The notes beneath the pieces are model-generated. The model did not search any database and was not told the DNA's origin. It worked only from the letters and a program-made list of their open reading frames with translations. From Petrolisthes cinctipes (taxonomy: Eukaryota > Arthropoda > Malacostraca > Decapoda > Porcellanidae): a stretch of DNA of 64,000 bases. Positions 24,901-39,035 of this stretch are shown one piece after another (position 1 is the first letter of the stretch; the number at the start of each line of letters is the position of its first letter). The stretch covers positions 3,609,501 through 3,673,500 of the forward strand of contig JAWQEG010000286.1 of NCBI GenBank assembly GCA_033782935.1, read 5' to 3'. A program made the translations under genes and the position numbers.

Positions 24901-27900
24901 ATTTTGAAAATATTCTAGCACTGAGTACAGATTGCTTCTGGGACCCCAAAATATTGAATTTTCGGGTGTTTTGAGCCTGAATTTGAGATATAAACGGGTA
25001 CAGAAGATACATGCACATATTGACTTTGGGCACCAAAAATATCGATTTTCAGCATGTTTTGGGCCTGAATTTTGAAAATACTCTAACACGGAGTAGGCAT
25101 GTACAGATCGCTTCTGGGACCCCAAAATATCGAATTTTCGGGTGTTTAGGGCCAGAATTTGAGATATAAACGGGTACAGAAGATGCATGCACATATCGAC
25201 TTTTGGGCACCTAAAAGATCGATTTTCAGTATGTTTTTGGTCTGTATTTTGAAAATACTCTAACACGGAGTAGGCATGTATAGATACCTTCTGGGACCTC
25301 TAAATATCGAATTTTCGGGTGTTTTGGGACTAAATTTGAGATATCGATTTTTTGGCACCTAAAATGTCGATTTTTAGCATGTTTTTAGCCTATTTTTTGA
25401 AAATATTCTAGCACTGTGTAGGCATGTACAGATTGCTTCTGGGACCTCAAAATATTGAATTTTCGGGTGTTTTGAGCCTGAATTTGAGATATAAACGGGT
25501 ACAGAAGATACATGCACATATTGACTTTGGGTATCTAAAATATCGATTTTCAGCATGTTTTGGGCCTATATTTTGAAAATATTCTAACACTGAGTAAGCA
25601 TGTACAGATTGCTTCTGGGACCCCAAAATATTGAATTTTCGGGTGTTTTGAGCCTGAATTTGAGATATAAACGGGTACTGAAGATGCATGCACATATCGA
25701 CTTTTGTGCACTTAAAAGATCGATTTTCAGTATGTTTTGAGCATGTATTTTGAAAATACTCTAACACGGAGTAGGCATGTACAGATGGCTTCTGGGACCC
25801 CTAAATATCGAATTTTCGGGTGTTTTGGGACTGAATTTGATATATCGACTTTTTGGCACCTAAAAGATCGATTTTTAGCATGTTTTTAACCTATATTTTG
25901 AAAATATTCTAGCACTGAGTAGGCATGTACAGATTGCTTCTGGGACCCCAAAATATTGAATTTTCGGGTGTTTTGAGCCTGAATTTGAGATATAAACGGG
26001 TACAGAAGATACATGCACATATTGACTTTGGGCATCTAAAATATCGATTTTCAGCATGTTTTGGGCCTGTATTTTGAAAATACTCTAACACTTAGTAGGC
26101 ATGTACAGATTGCTTCTGGGACCCCAAAATATTGAATTTTCGGGTGTTTTGAGCCTGAATTTGAGATATAAACGGGTACTGAAGATGCATGCACATATCG
26201 ACTTTTGTGCACCTAAAAGATCGATTTTCAGTATGTTTTGAGCATGTATTTTGAAAATACTCTAACACGGAGTAGGCATGTACAGATCGCTTCTGGGACC
26301 CCTAAATATCAAATTTTCGGGTGTTTTGGGACTGAATTTGAGATATCGACTTTTTGGCACCTAAAAGATCGATTTTTAGGATGTTTTTAGCCTATATTTT
26401 GAAAATATTCTAGCACTGTACAGATTGCTTCTGGGACCCCAAAATATTGAATTTTCGGGTGTTTTGAGCCTGAATTTAAGATATAAACGGGTACAGAAGA
26501 TACATGCACATATTGACTTTGGGCACCAAAAATATCGATTTTCAGCATGTTTTGGGCCTGAATTTTGAAAATACTCTAACACGGAGTATACATGTACAGA
26601 TCGCTTCTGGGACCCCTAAATAACGAATTTTCGGGTGTTTTGGGACTGAATTTGAGATATCGACTTTTTGGCACCTAAAAGATCGATTTTTAGCATGTTT
26701 TTAGCCTATATTTTGAAAATATTCTAGCACTGAGTAGGCATGTACAGATTGCTTCTGGGACCCCAAAATATTGAATTTTCGGGTGTTTTGAGCCTGAATT
26801 TGAGATATAAACGGGTACTGAAGATGCATGCACATATCGACTTTTGTGCACCAAAAAGATCGATTTTCAGTATGTTTTGAGCATGTATTTTGAAAATACT
26901 CTAACACGGAGTAGGCATGTACAGATCGCTTCTAGGACCCCTAAATAACGAATTTTCGGGTGTTTTGGGACTGAATTTGAGATATCGACTTTTTGGCACC
27001 TAAAAGATCGATTTTTAGCATGTTTTTAGCCTATATTTTGAAAATATTCTAGCACTGAGTACAGATTGCTTCTGGGACCCCAAAATATTGAATTTTCGGG
27101 TGTTTTGAGCCGGAATTTGAGATATAAACGGGTACAGAAGATACATGCACATATTGACTTTGGGCACCAAAAATATCGATTTTCAGCATGTTTTGGGCCT
27201 GAATTTTGAAAATACTCTAACACGGAGTAGGCATGTACAGATCGCTTCTGGGACCCCAAAATATCGAATTTTCGGGTGTTTAGGGCCAGAATTTGAGATA
27301 TAAACGGGTACAGAAGATGCATGCACATATCGACTTTTGGGCACCTAAAAGATCGATTTTCAGTATGTTTTTGGTCTGTATTTTGAAAATACTCTAACAC
27401 GGAGTAGGCATGTACAGATACCTTCTGGGACCTCTAAATATCGAATTTTCGGGTGTTTTGGGACTGAATTTGAGATATCGATTTTTTGGCACCTAAAATG
27501 TCGATTTTTAGCATGTTTTTAGCCTATTTTTTGAAAATATTCTAGCACTGTGTAGGCATGTACAGATTGCTTCTGGGACCTCAAAATATTGAATTTTCGG
27601 GTGTTTTGAGCCTGAATTTGAGATATAAACGGGTAAAGAAGATACATGCACATATTGACTTTGGGTATCTAAAATATCGATTTTCAGCATGTTTTGGGCC
27701 TGTATTTTGAAAATACTCTAACACTGAGTAAGCATGTACAGATTGCTTCTGGGACCCCAAAATATTGAATTTTCGGGTGTTTTGAGCCTGAATTTGAGAT
27801 ATAAACGGGTACTGAAGATGCATGCACATATCGACTTTTGTGCACCTAAAAGATCGATTTTCAGTATGTTTTGAGCATGTATTTTGAAAATACTCTAACA

Positions 27901-27911
27901 CGGAGTAGGCA
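18961..27911. repeat. Two tandem copies of a 4475-bp higher-order block
   Basis: 18.96-23.43 kb repeats as 23.44-27.91 kb at an offset of 4475 bp. Unit order, length variants and private mutations are all shared: CAGTTCGCTT (19468, 23943), GATTGCTGCTGGG, TTTTAGGGTGTTTAGGG, GAGTATACATGTACAG (22111, 26586) and TAAATAACGAATTTTCGGG. I saw only a few differences, for example ATGCAAATATCG near 19868 against ATGCACATATCG near 24343. The block includes an A-B2-A-C stretch at 21804-22442. Confidence 0.92.
21804..22442 (+). repeat. Two consecutive dimeric units (A-B2 then A-C1) inside the trimer array
   Basis: The order is A (21804-21941, 138 bp, 10-bp deletion at its end), B2 (21942-22117), A (22118-22265), C1 (22266-22442). 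Each pair lacks one full monomer compared with the usual A-B-C. The same arrangement recurs near 26279-26917 through the 4475-bp duplication, and in part after 28.9 kb. Confidence 0.88.
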
Positions 27912-30554
27912 TGTACAGATGGCTTCTGGGACCCCTAAATATCGAATTTTCGGGTGTTTTGGGACTGAATTTGAGATATCGACTTTTTGGCACCTAAAAG
28001 ATCGATTTTTAGCATGTTTTTAACCTATATTTTGAAAATATTCTAGCACTGAGTAGGCATGTACAGATTGCTTCTGGGACCCCAAAATATTGAATTTTCG
28101 GGTGTTTTGAGCCTGAATTTGAGATATAAACGGGTACAGAAGATACATGCACATATTGACTTTGGGCACCAAAAATATCGATTTTCAGCATGTTTTGGGC
28201 CTGAATTTTGAAAATACTCTAACACGGAGTAGGCATGTACTGATCGCTTCTGGGACCCCAAAATATCGAAATTTTGGGTGTTTAGGGCCAGAATTTGAGG
28301 TATAAACGGGTACAGAAGATGCATGCACATATCGACTTTTGGGCACCTAAAAGATCGATTTTCAGTATGTTTTTGGCCTGTATTTTGAAAATACTCTAAC
28401 ACGGAGTAGGCATGTACAGATACCTTCTGGGACCTCTAAATATCGAATTTTCGGGGGTTTTGGGACTGAATTTGAGATATCGATTTTTTGGCACCTAAAA
28501 TGTCGATTTTTAGCATGTTTTTAGCCTATATTTTGAAAATATTCTAGCACTGTGTAGGCATGTACAGATTGCTTCTGGGACCCCAAAATATTGAATTTTC
28601 GGGTGTTTTGAGCCTGAATTTGAGATATAAACGGGTACAGAAGATACATGCACATATTGACTTTGGGCATCTAAAATGTCGATTTTCAGCATGTTTTTGG
28701 CCTGTATTTTGAAAATACTCTAACACTTAGTAGGCATGTACAGATTGCTTCTGGGACCCCAAAATATTGAATTTTCGGGTGTTTTGAGCCTGAATTTGAG
28801 ATATAAACGGGTACTGAAGATGCATGCACATATCGACTTTTGTGCACCTAAAAGATCGATTTTCAGTATGTTTTGAGCATGTATTTTGAAAATACTCTAA
28901 CACGGAGTAGGCATGTACAGATCGCTTCTGGGACCCCTAAATATCAAATATTCGGGTGTTTTGGGACTGAATTTGAGATATCGACTTTTTGGCACCTAAA
29001 AGATCGATTTTTAGGATGTTTTTAGCCTATATTTTGAAAATATTCTAGCACTGTACAGATTGCTTCTGGGACCCCAAAATATTGAATTTTCGGGTGTTTT
29101 GAGCCTGAATTTAAGATATAAACGGGTACAGAAGATACATGCACATATTGACTTTGGGCACCAAAAATATCGATTTTCAGCATGTTTTGGGCCTGAATTT
29201 TGAAAATACTCTAACACGGAGTATACATGTACAGATCGCTTCTGGGACCCGTAAATAACGAATTTTCGGGTGTTTTGGGACTGAATTTGAGATATCGACT
29301 TTTTGGCACCTAAAAGATCGATTTTTAGCATGTTTTTAGCCTATATTTTGAAAATATTCTAGCACTGAGTAGGCATGTACAGATTGCTTCTGGGACCCCA
29401 AAATATTGAATTTTCGGGTGTTTTGAGCCTGAATTTGAGATATAAACGGGTACTGAAGATGCATGCACATATCGACTTTTGTGCACCAAAAAGATCGATT
29501 TTCAGTATGTTTTGAGCATGTATTTTGAAAATACTCTAACACGGAGTAGGCATGTACAGATCGCTTCTGGGACCCCTAAATAACGAATTTTCGGGTGTTT
29601 TGGGACTGAATTTGAGATATCGACTTTTTGGCACCTAAAAGATCGATTTTTAGCATGTTTTTAGCCTATATTTTGAAAATATTCTAGCACTGAGTAGGCA
29701 TGTACAGATTGCTTCTGGGACCCCAAAATATTGAATTTTCGGGTGTTTTGAGCCTGAATTTGAGATATAAACGGGTACAGAAGATACATGCACATATTGA
29801 CTTTTGGCATCTAAAATATCGATTTTCAGCATGTTTTGGGCCTGTATTTTGGAAATACTCTAACACTGGGTAGGCATGTACAGATTGCTTCTGGGACCCC
29901 AAAATATTGAATTTTCGGGTGTTTTGAGCCTGAATTTGAGATATAAACGGGTACTGAAGATGCATGCACATATCGACTTTTGTGCACCTAAAAGATCGAT
30001 TTTCAGTATGTTTTGAGCATGTATTTTGAAAATACTCTAACACGGAGTAGGCATGTACAGATCGCTTCTGGGACCCCTAAATATCGAATTTTCGGGTGTT
30101 TTGGGACTGAATTTGAGATATCGACATTTTGGCACCTAAAAGATCGATTTTTAGCATGTTTTTAGCCTATATTTTGAAAATATTCTAGCACTGAGTAGGC
30201 ATGTACAGATTGCATCTGGGACCCCAAAATATTGAATTTTCGGGTGTTTTGAGCCTGAATTTGAGATATAAACGGGTACAGAAGATACATGCACATATTG
30301 ACTTTGGGCATCTAAAATATCGATTTTTAGCATGTTTTGGGCCTGTATTTTGAAAATACTCTAACACTGAGTAGGCATGTACAGATTGCTTCTGGGACCC
30401 CAAAATATTGAATTTTCTGGTGTTTTGAGCCTGAATTTGAGATATAAACGGGTACTGAAGATGCATGAACATATCGACTTTTGTGCACCTAAAAGATCGA
30501 TTTTCAGTATGTTTTGAGCATGTATTTTGAAAATACTCTAACACGGAGTAGGCA
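27912..30554. repeat. Partial copy of the preceding block (offset 2635)
   Basis: 28.41-29.55 kb matches 25.78-26.91 kb at an offset of 2635 bp, including the rare CTAACACTTAGTAGGCA junction, TTTTTAGGATG and GAGTATACATGTACAG. From about 29.2 kb the sequence also matches 30.9-32.3 kb at an offset of 1651 bp, sharing TTTTGGAAATACTC and AACACTGGGTAGGCA. Block boundaries are blurred by the similarity of all units. Confidence 0.82.
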
Positions 30555-33500
30555 TGTACAGATCGCTTCTGGGACCCATAAATATCGAATTTTCGGGTGT
30601 TTTGGGACTGAATTTGAGATATCGACTTTTTGGCATCTAAAAGATCGATTTTTAGCATGTTTTTAGCCTATATTTTGAAAATATTCTAGCACTGAGTAGG
30701 CATGTACAGATTGCTTCTGGGACCCCAAAATATTGAATTTTCGGGTGTTTTGAGCCTGAATTTGAGATATAAACGGGTACAGAAGATACATGCACATATT
30801 GACTTTGGGCACCAAAAATATCGATTTTCAGCATGTTTTGGGCCTGAATTTTGAAAATACTCTAACACGGAGTATACATGTACAGATCGCTTCTGGGACC
30901 CGTAAATAACGAATTTTCGGGTGTTTTGGGACTGAATTTGAGATATCGACTTTTTGGCACCTAAAAGATCGATTTTTAGCATGTTTTTAGCCTATATTTT
31001 GAAAATATTCTAGCACTGAGTAGGCATGTACAGATTGCTTCTGGGACCCCAAAATATTTAATTTTCGGGTGTTTTGAGCCTGAATTTGAGATATAAACGG
31101 GTACTGAAGATGCATGCACATATCGACTTTTGTGCACCAAAAAGATCGATTTTCAGTATGTTTTGAGCATGTATTTTGAAAATACTCTAACACGGAGTAG
31201 GCATGTACAGATCGCTTCTGGGACCCCTAAATAACGAATTTTCGGGTGTTTTGGGACTGAATTTGAGATATCGACTTTTTGGCACCTAAAAGATCGATTT
31301 TTAGCATGTTTTTAGCCTATATTTTGAAAATATTCTAGCACTGAGTAGGCATGTACAGATTGCTTCTGGGACCCCAAAATATTGAATTTTCGGGTGTTTT
31401 GAGCCTGAATTTGAGATATAAACGGGTACAGAAGATACATGCACATATTGACTTTTGGCATCTAAAATATCGATTTTCAGCATGTTTTGGGCCTGTATTT
31501 TGGAAATACTCTAACACTGGGTAGGCATGTACAGATTGCTTCTGGGACCCCAAAATATTGAATTTTCGGGTGTTTTGAGCCTGAATTTGAGATATAAACG
31601 GGTACTGAAGATGCATGCACATATCGACTTTTGTGCACCTAAAAGATCGATTTTCAGTATGTTTTGAGCATGTATTTTGAAAATACTCTAACACGGAGTA
31701 GGCATGTACAGATCGCTTCTGGGACCCCTAAATATCGAATTTTCGGGTGTTTTGGGACTGAATTTGAGATATCGACTTTTTGGCACCTAAAAGATCGATT
31801 TTTAGCATGTTTTAAGCCTATATTTTGAAAATATTCTAGCACTGAGTAGGCATGTACAGATTGCATCTGGGACCCCAAAATATTGAATTTTCGGGTGTTT
31901 TGAGCCTGAATTTGAGATATAAACGGGTACAGAAGATACATGCACATATTGACTTTGGGCATCTAAAATATCGATTTTTAGCATGTTTTGGGCCTGTATT
32001 TTGAAAATACTCTAACACTGAGTAGGCATGTACAGATTGCTTCTGGGACCCCAAAATATTGAATTTTCTGGTGTTTTGAGCCTGAATTTGAGATATAAAC
32101 GGGTACTGAAGATGCATGAACATATCGACTTTTGTGCACCTAAAAGATCGATTTTCAGTATGTTTTGAGCATGTATTTTGAAAATACTCTAACACGGAGT
32201 AGGCATGTACAGATCGCTTCTGGGACCCATAAATATCGAATTTTCGGGTGTTTTGGGACTGAATTTGAGATATCGACTTTTTGGCATCTAAAAGATCGAT
32301 TTTTAGCATGTTTTTAGCCTATATTTTGAAAATATTCTAGCACTGAGTAGGCATGTACAGATTGCTTCTGGGACCCCAAAATATTGAATTTTCGGGTGTT
32401 TTGAGCCTGAATTTGAGATATAAACGGGTACAGAAGATACATGCACATATTGACTTTGGGCACCAAAAATATCGATTTTCAGCATGTTTTGGGCCTGAAT
32501 TTTGAAAATACTCTAACACGGAGTAGGCATGTACAGATCGCTTCTGGGACCCCAAAATATCGAATTTTCGGGTGTTTAGGGCCAGAATTTGAGATATAAA
32601 CGGGAACAGAAGATGCATGCACATATCGACTTTTGGGCACCTAAAAGATCGATTTTCAGTATGTTTTTGGCCTGTATTTTGAAAATACTCTAATACGGAG
32701 TAGGCATGTACGGATACCTTCTGGGACCTCTAAATATCGAATTTTCGGGTGTTTTGTGACTGAATTTGAGATATCGATATTTTGGCACCTAAAAGGTCGA
32801 TTTTTAGCATGTTTTTTAGCCTATATTTTGAAAATATTCTAGCACTGTGTAGGCATGTACAGATTGCTTCTGGGACCCCAAAATATTGAATTTTCGGGTG
32901 TTTTGAGACTGAATTTGAGATATAAACGGGTACTGAAGATGCATGCACATATCGACTTTTGTGCACCTAAAAGATCGATTTTCAGTATGTTTTGAGCATG
33001 TATTTTGAAAATACTCTAACACTGAGTAGGCATGTACAGATCGCTTCTGGGACTCCTAAATATCGAATTTTCGGGTGTTTTGGGACTGAATTTGAGATAT
33101 CGACTTTTTGGCACCTAAAAGATAGATTTTTAGCATGTTTTTAGCCTATATTTTGAAAATATTCTAGCACTGAGTAGGCATGTACAGATTGCTTCTGGGA
33201 CCCCAAAATATTGAATTTTCGGGTGTTTTGAGCCTGGATTTGAGATATAAACGGGTACAGAAGATACATGCACATATTGACTTTGGGCACCAAAAATATC
33301 GATTTTCAGCATGTTTTGGGCCTGAATTTTGAAAATACTCTAACACGGAGTAGGCATGTACAGATCGCTTCTGGGACCCCAAAATATCGAATTTTCGGGT
33401 GTTTAGGGCCAGAATTTGAGATATAAACGGGTACAGAAGATGCATGCACATATCGACTTTTGAGCACCTAAAAGATCGATTTTCAGTATGTTTTTGGCCT

Positions 33501-36500
33501 GTATTTTGAAAATACTCTAACACGGAGTAGGCATGTACAGATTGCTTCAGGGACCCCAAAATATTGAATTTTCGGGTGTTTTGAGCCTGAATTTGAGATA
33601 TAAACGGGTACAGAAGATACATGCACATATTGACTTTGGGCACCAAAAATATCGATTTTCAGCATGTTTTGGGCCTGAATTTTGAAAATACTCTAACACT
33701 GAGTAGGCATGTACAGATCGCTTCTGGGACCCCAAAATATCGAATTTTCGGGTGTTTTGAGCCTGAATTTGAGATATAAACGGGTACTGAAGATGCATGC
33801 ACATATCGACTTTTGTGCACCTAAAAGATCGATTTTCAGTATGTTTTGAGCATGTATTTTGAAAATACTCTAACACGGAGTACGCATGTACAGATCGCTT
33901 CTGGGACCCCTAAATATCGAATTTTCGGGTGTTTTGGGACTGAATTTGAGATATCGACTTTTTGGCACCTAAAAGATCGATTTTTAGCATGTTTTTAGCC
34001 TATATTTTGAAAATATTCTAGCACTGAGTAGGCATGTACAGATTGCTTCTGGGACCCCAAAATATTGAATTTTCGGGTGTTTTGAGCCTGAATTTGAGAT
34101 ATAAACGGGTACAGAAGATACATGCACATATTGACTTTGGGCACCAAAAATATCGATTTTCAGCATGTTTTGGGCCTGAATTTTGAAAATACTCTAACAC
34201 GGAGTATACATGTACAGATCGCTTCTGGGACCCGTAAATAACGAATTTTCGGGTGTTTTGGGACTGAATTTGAGATATCGACTTTTTGGCACCTAAAAGA
34301 TCGATTTTTAGCATGTTTTTAGCCTATATTTTGAAAATATTCTAGCACTGAGTAGGCATGTACAGATTGCTTCTGGGACCCCAAAATATTTAATTTTCGG
34401 GTGTTTTGAGCCTGAATTTGAGATATAAACGGGTACTGAAGATGCATGCACATATCGACTTTTGTGCACCAAAAAGATCGATTTTCAGTATGTTTTGAGC
34501 ATGTATTTTGAAAATACTCTAACACGGAGTAGGCATGTACAGATCGCTTCTGGGACCCCTAAATAACGAATTTTCGGGTGTTTTGGGACTGAATTTGAGA
34601 TATCGACTTTTTGGCACCTAAAAGATCGATTTTTAGCATGTTTTTAGCCTATATTTTGAAAATATTCTAGCACTGAGTAGGCATGTACAGATTGCTTCTG
34701 GGACCCCAAAATATTGAATTTTCGGGTGTTTTGAGCCTGAATTTGAGATATAAACGGGTACAGAAGATACATGCACATATTGACTTTTGGCATCTAAAAT
34801 ATCGATTTTCAGCATGTTTTGGGCCTGTATTTTGGAAATACTCTAACACTGGGTAGGCATGTACAGATTGCTTCTGGGACCCCAAAATATTGAATTTTCG
34901 GGTGTTTTGAGCCTGAATTTGAGATATAAACGGGTACTGAAGATGCATGCACATATCGACTTTTGTGCACCTAAAAGATCGATTTTCAGTATGTTTTGAG
35001 CATGTATTTTGAAAATACTCTAACACGGAGTAGGCATGTACAGATCGCTTCTGGGACCCCTAAATATCGAATTTTCGGGTGTTTTGGGACTGAATTTGAG
35101 ATATCGACTTTTTGGCACCTAAAAGATCGAATTTTAGCATGTTTTAAGCCTATATTTTGAAAATATTCTAGCACTGAGTAGGCATGTACAGATTGCATCT
35201 GGGACCCCAAAATATTGAATTTTCGGGTGTTTTGAGCCTGAATTTGAGATATAAACGGGTACAGAAGATACATGCACATATTGACTTTGGGCATCTAAAA
35301 TATCGATTTTTAGCATGTTTTGGGCCTGTATTTTGAAAATACTCTAACACTGAGTAGGCATGTACAGATTGCTTCTGGGACCCCAAAATATTGAATTTTC
35401 TGGTGTTTTGAGCCTGAATTTGAGATATAAACGGGTACTGAAGATGCATGAACATATCGACTTTTGTGCACCTAAAAGATCGATTTTCAGTATGTTTTGA
35501 GCATGTATTTTGAAAATACTCTAACACGGAGTAGGCATGTACAGATCGCTTCTGGGACCCATAAATATCGAATTTTCGGGTGTTTTGGGACTGAATTTGA
35601 GATATCGACTTTTTGGCATCTAAAAGATCGATTTTTAGCATGTTTTTAGCCTATATTTTGAAAATATTCTAGCACTGAGTAGGCATGTACAGATTGCTTC
35701 TGGGACCCCAAAATATTGAATTTTCGGGTGTTTTGAGCCTGAATTTGAGATATAAACGGGTACAGAAGATACATGCACATATTGACTTTGGGCACCAAAA
35801 ATATCGATTTTCAGCATGTTTTGGGCCTGAATTTTGAAAATACTCTAACACGGAGTAGGCATGTACAGATCGCTTCTGGGACCCCAAAATATCGAATTTT
35901 CGGGTGTTTAGGGCCAGAATTTGAGATATAAACGGGAACAGAAGATGCATGCACATATCGACTTTTGGGCACCTAAAAGATCGATTTTCAGTATGTTTTT
36001 GGCCTGTATTTTGAAAATACTCTAATACGGAGTAGGCATGTACGGATACCTTCTGGGACCTCTAAATATCGAATTTTCGGGTGTTTTGTGACTGAATTTG
36101 AGATATCGATATTTTGGCACCTAAAAGGTCGATTTTTAGCATGTTTTTTAGCCTATATTTTGAAAATATTCTAGCACTGTGTAGGCATGTACAGATTGCT
36201 TCTGGGACCCCAAAATATTGAATTTTCGGGTGTTTTGAGACTGAATTTGAGATATAAACGGGTACTGAAGATGCATGCACATATCGACTTTTGTGCACCT
36301 AAAAGATCGATTTTCAGTATGTTTTGAGCATGTATTTTGAAAATACTCTAACACTGAGTAGGCATGTACAGATCGCTTCTGGGACTCCTAAATATCGAAT
36401 TTTCGGGTGTTTTGGGACTGAATTTGAGATATCGACTTTTTGGCACCTAAAAGATAGATTTTTAGCATGTTTTTAGCCTATATTTTGAAAATATTCTAGC

Positions 36501-37218
36501 ACTGAGTAGGCATGTACAGATTGCTTCTGGGACCCCAAAATATTGAATTTTCGGGTGTTTTGAGCCTGGATTTGAGATATAAACGGGTACAGAAGATACA
36601 TGCACATATTGACTTTGGGCACCAAAAATATCGATTTTCAGCATGTTTTGGGCCTGAATTTTGAAAATACTCTAACACGGAGTAGGCATGTACAGATCGC
36701 TTCTGGGACCCCAAAATATCGAATTTTCGGGTGTTTAGGGCCAGAATTTGAGATATAAACGGGTACAGAAGATGCATGCACATATCGACTTTTGAGCACC
36801 TAAAAGATCGATTTTCAGTATGTTTTTGGCCTGTATTTTGAAAATACTCTAACACGGAGTAGGCATGTACAGATTGCTTCAGGGACCCCAAAATATTGAA
36901 TTTTCGGGTGTTTTGAGCCTGAATTTGAGATATAAACGGGTACAGAAGATACATGCACATATTGACTTTGGGCACCAAAAATATCGATTTTCAGCATGTT
37001 TTGGGCCTGAATTTTGAAAATACTCTAACACTGAGTAGGCATGTACAGATCGCTTCTGGGACCCCAAAATATCGAATTTTCGGGTGTTTTGAGCCTGAAT
37101 TTGAGATATAAACGGGTACTGAAGATGCATGCACATATCGACTTTTGTGCACCTAAAAGATCGATTTTCAGTATGTTTTGAGCATGTATTTTGAAAATAC
37201 TCTAACACGGAGTACGCA
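30555..37218. repeat. Two nearly identical tandem copies of a 3332-bp block
   Basis: 30555-33886 and 33887-37218 match at an offset of exactly 3332 bp. Markers shared by both copies include GTACGGATACC, GATATCGATATTTTGGC, a GCATGTTTTTTAGCC unit with one extra T (near 32811 and 36143), GGGAACAGAAG and AAAAGATAGATTTTTAGC. I noticed a T-to-A change near 35131 and an A-to-T change near 35246. This is among the most recent expansions in the window. Confidence 0.93.
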
Positions 37219-38218
37219 TGTACAGATCGCTTCTGGGACCCCTAAATATCGAATTTTCGGGTGTTTTGGGACTGAATTTGAGATATCGACTTTTTGGCAC
37301 CTAAAAGATCGATTTTTAGCATGTTTTTAGCCTATATTTTGAAAATATTCTAGCACTGAGTAGGCATGTACAGATTGCTTCTGGGACCCCAAAATATTGA
37401 ATTTTCGGGTGTTTTGAGCCTGAATTTGAGATATAAACGGGTACAGAAGATACATGCACATATTGACTTTGGGCACCAAAAATATCGATTTTCAGCATGT
37501 TTTGGGCCTGAATTTTGAAAATACTCTAACACTGAGTAGGCATGTACAGATCGCTTCTGGGACCCCAAAATATCGAATTTTCGGGTGTTTTGAGCCTGAA
37601 TTTGAGATATAAACGGGTACTGAAGATGCATGCACATATCGACTTTTGTGCACCTAAAAAATCGATTTTCAGTATGTTTTGAGCATGTATTTTGAAAATA
37701 CTCTAACACGGAGTAGGCATGTACAGATCGCTTCTGGGACCCCTAAATATCGAATTTTCGGGTGTTTTGGGACTGAATTTGAGATATCGAATTTTTGGCA
37801 CCTAAAAGATCGATTTTCAGCATGTTTTTAGCCTATATTTTGAAAATATTCTAGCACTGAGTAGGCATGTACAGATTGCTTCTGGGACCCCAAAATATTG
37901 AATTTTCGGGTGTTTTGAGCCTGAATTTGAGATATAAACGGGTACAGAAGATACATGCACATATTGACTTTGGGCACCAAAAATATCGATTTTCAGCATG
38001 TTTTGGGCCTGAATTTTGAAAATACTCTAACACGGAGTAGGCATGTACAGATCGCTTCTGGGACCCCAAAATATCGAATTTTCGGGTGTTTAGGGCCAGA
38101 ATTTGAGATATAAACGGGTACAGAAGATGCATGCACATATCGACTTTTGGGCACCTAAAAGATCGATTTTCAGTATGTTTTTGGCCTGTATTTTGAAAAT
38201 ACTGTAACACGGAGTAGG
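37219..38218. repeat. Ordinary trimers linking two higher-order blocks
   Basis: Two A-B-C trimers occupy this stretch (A units at 37219 and 37720). I found no private marker tying it to one distant block. The unit at 37720 has GATATCGAATTTTTGGC and CGATTTTCAGCATGTTTTTAG, which puts a B-like second-half motif into an A unit. Confidence 0.8.
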
Positions 38219-38859
38219 CATGTACAGATCGCTTTTGGGACCCCTAAATATCGAATTTTCGGGTGTTTTGGGACTGAATTTGAGATATCGACTTTTTGGC
38301 ACGTAAAAGATCGATTTTTAGCATGTTTTTAGCCTATATTTTGAAAATATTCTAGCACTGTACAGATTGCTTCTGGGACCCCAAAATATTGAATTTTCGG
38401 GTGTTTTGAGCCTGAATTTGAGATATAAACGGGTACAGAAGATACATGCACATATTGACTTTGGGCACCAAAAATATCGATTTTCAGCATGTTTTGGGCC
38501 TGAATTTTGAAAATACTCTAACACGGAGTAGGCTTGTACAGATCGCTTCTGGGACCCCAAAATATCGAATTTTCGGGTGTTTAGGGCCAGAATTTGAGAT
38601 ATAAACGGGTACAGAAGATGCATGCACATATCGACTTTTGGGCACCTAAGAGATCGATTTTCAGTATGTTTTTGGCCTGTATCTTGAAAATACTCTAACA
38701 CGGAGTAGGCATGTACAGATACCTTCTGGGACCTCTAAATATCGAATTTTCGGGTGTTTTGGGACTGAATTTGAGATATCGATTTTTTGGCATATAAAAT
38801 GTCGATTTTTAGCATGTTTTTAGCCTATATTTTGAAAATATTCTAGCACTGCAGACGCA

Positions 38860-39035
38860 TGTACAGATTGCTTCTGTTACCCCAAAAAATAGTATTTTCA
38901 TGTGTTTTGAGCCTGAATTTGAGATATAAACGGGTACAGAAGATACATGCACATATTGACTTTGGGCATCTAAAATATCGATTTTCAGCATGTTTTGGGC
39001 CAGTATTTTGAAAATACTCTAACACTGAATAGGCA
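38860..39035 (+). repeat. Divergent 176-bp B monomer, copy 1
   Basis: The monomer follows the junction CACTGCAGACGCA. It carries CTTCTGTTACCCC, AAAAAATAGTATTTTC and ATGTGTTTTGAGCC in place of the usual CTTCTGGGACCCC, AAAATATTGAATTTTC and GGGTGTTTTGAGCC. Its second half is normal apart from GGGCCAGTATTTTG. It is clearly more diverged than its neighbours, so it serves as a tracer for duplication. Confidence 0.9.
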
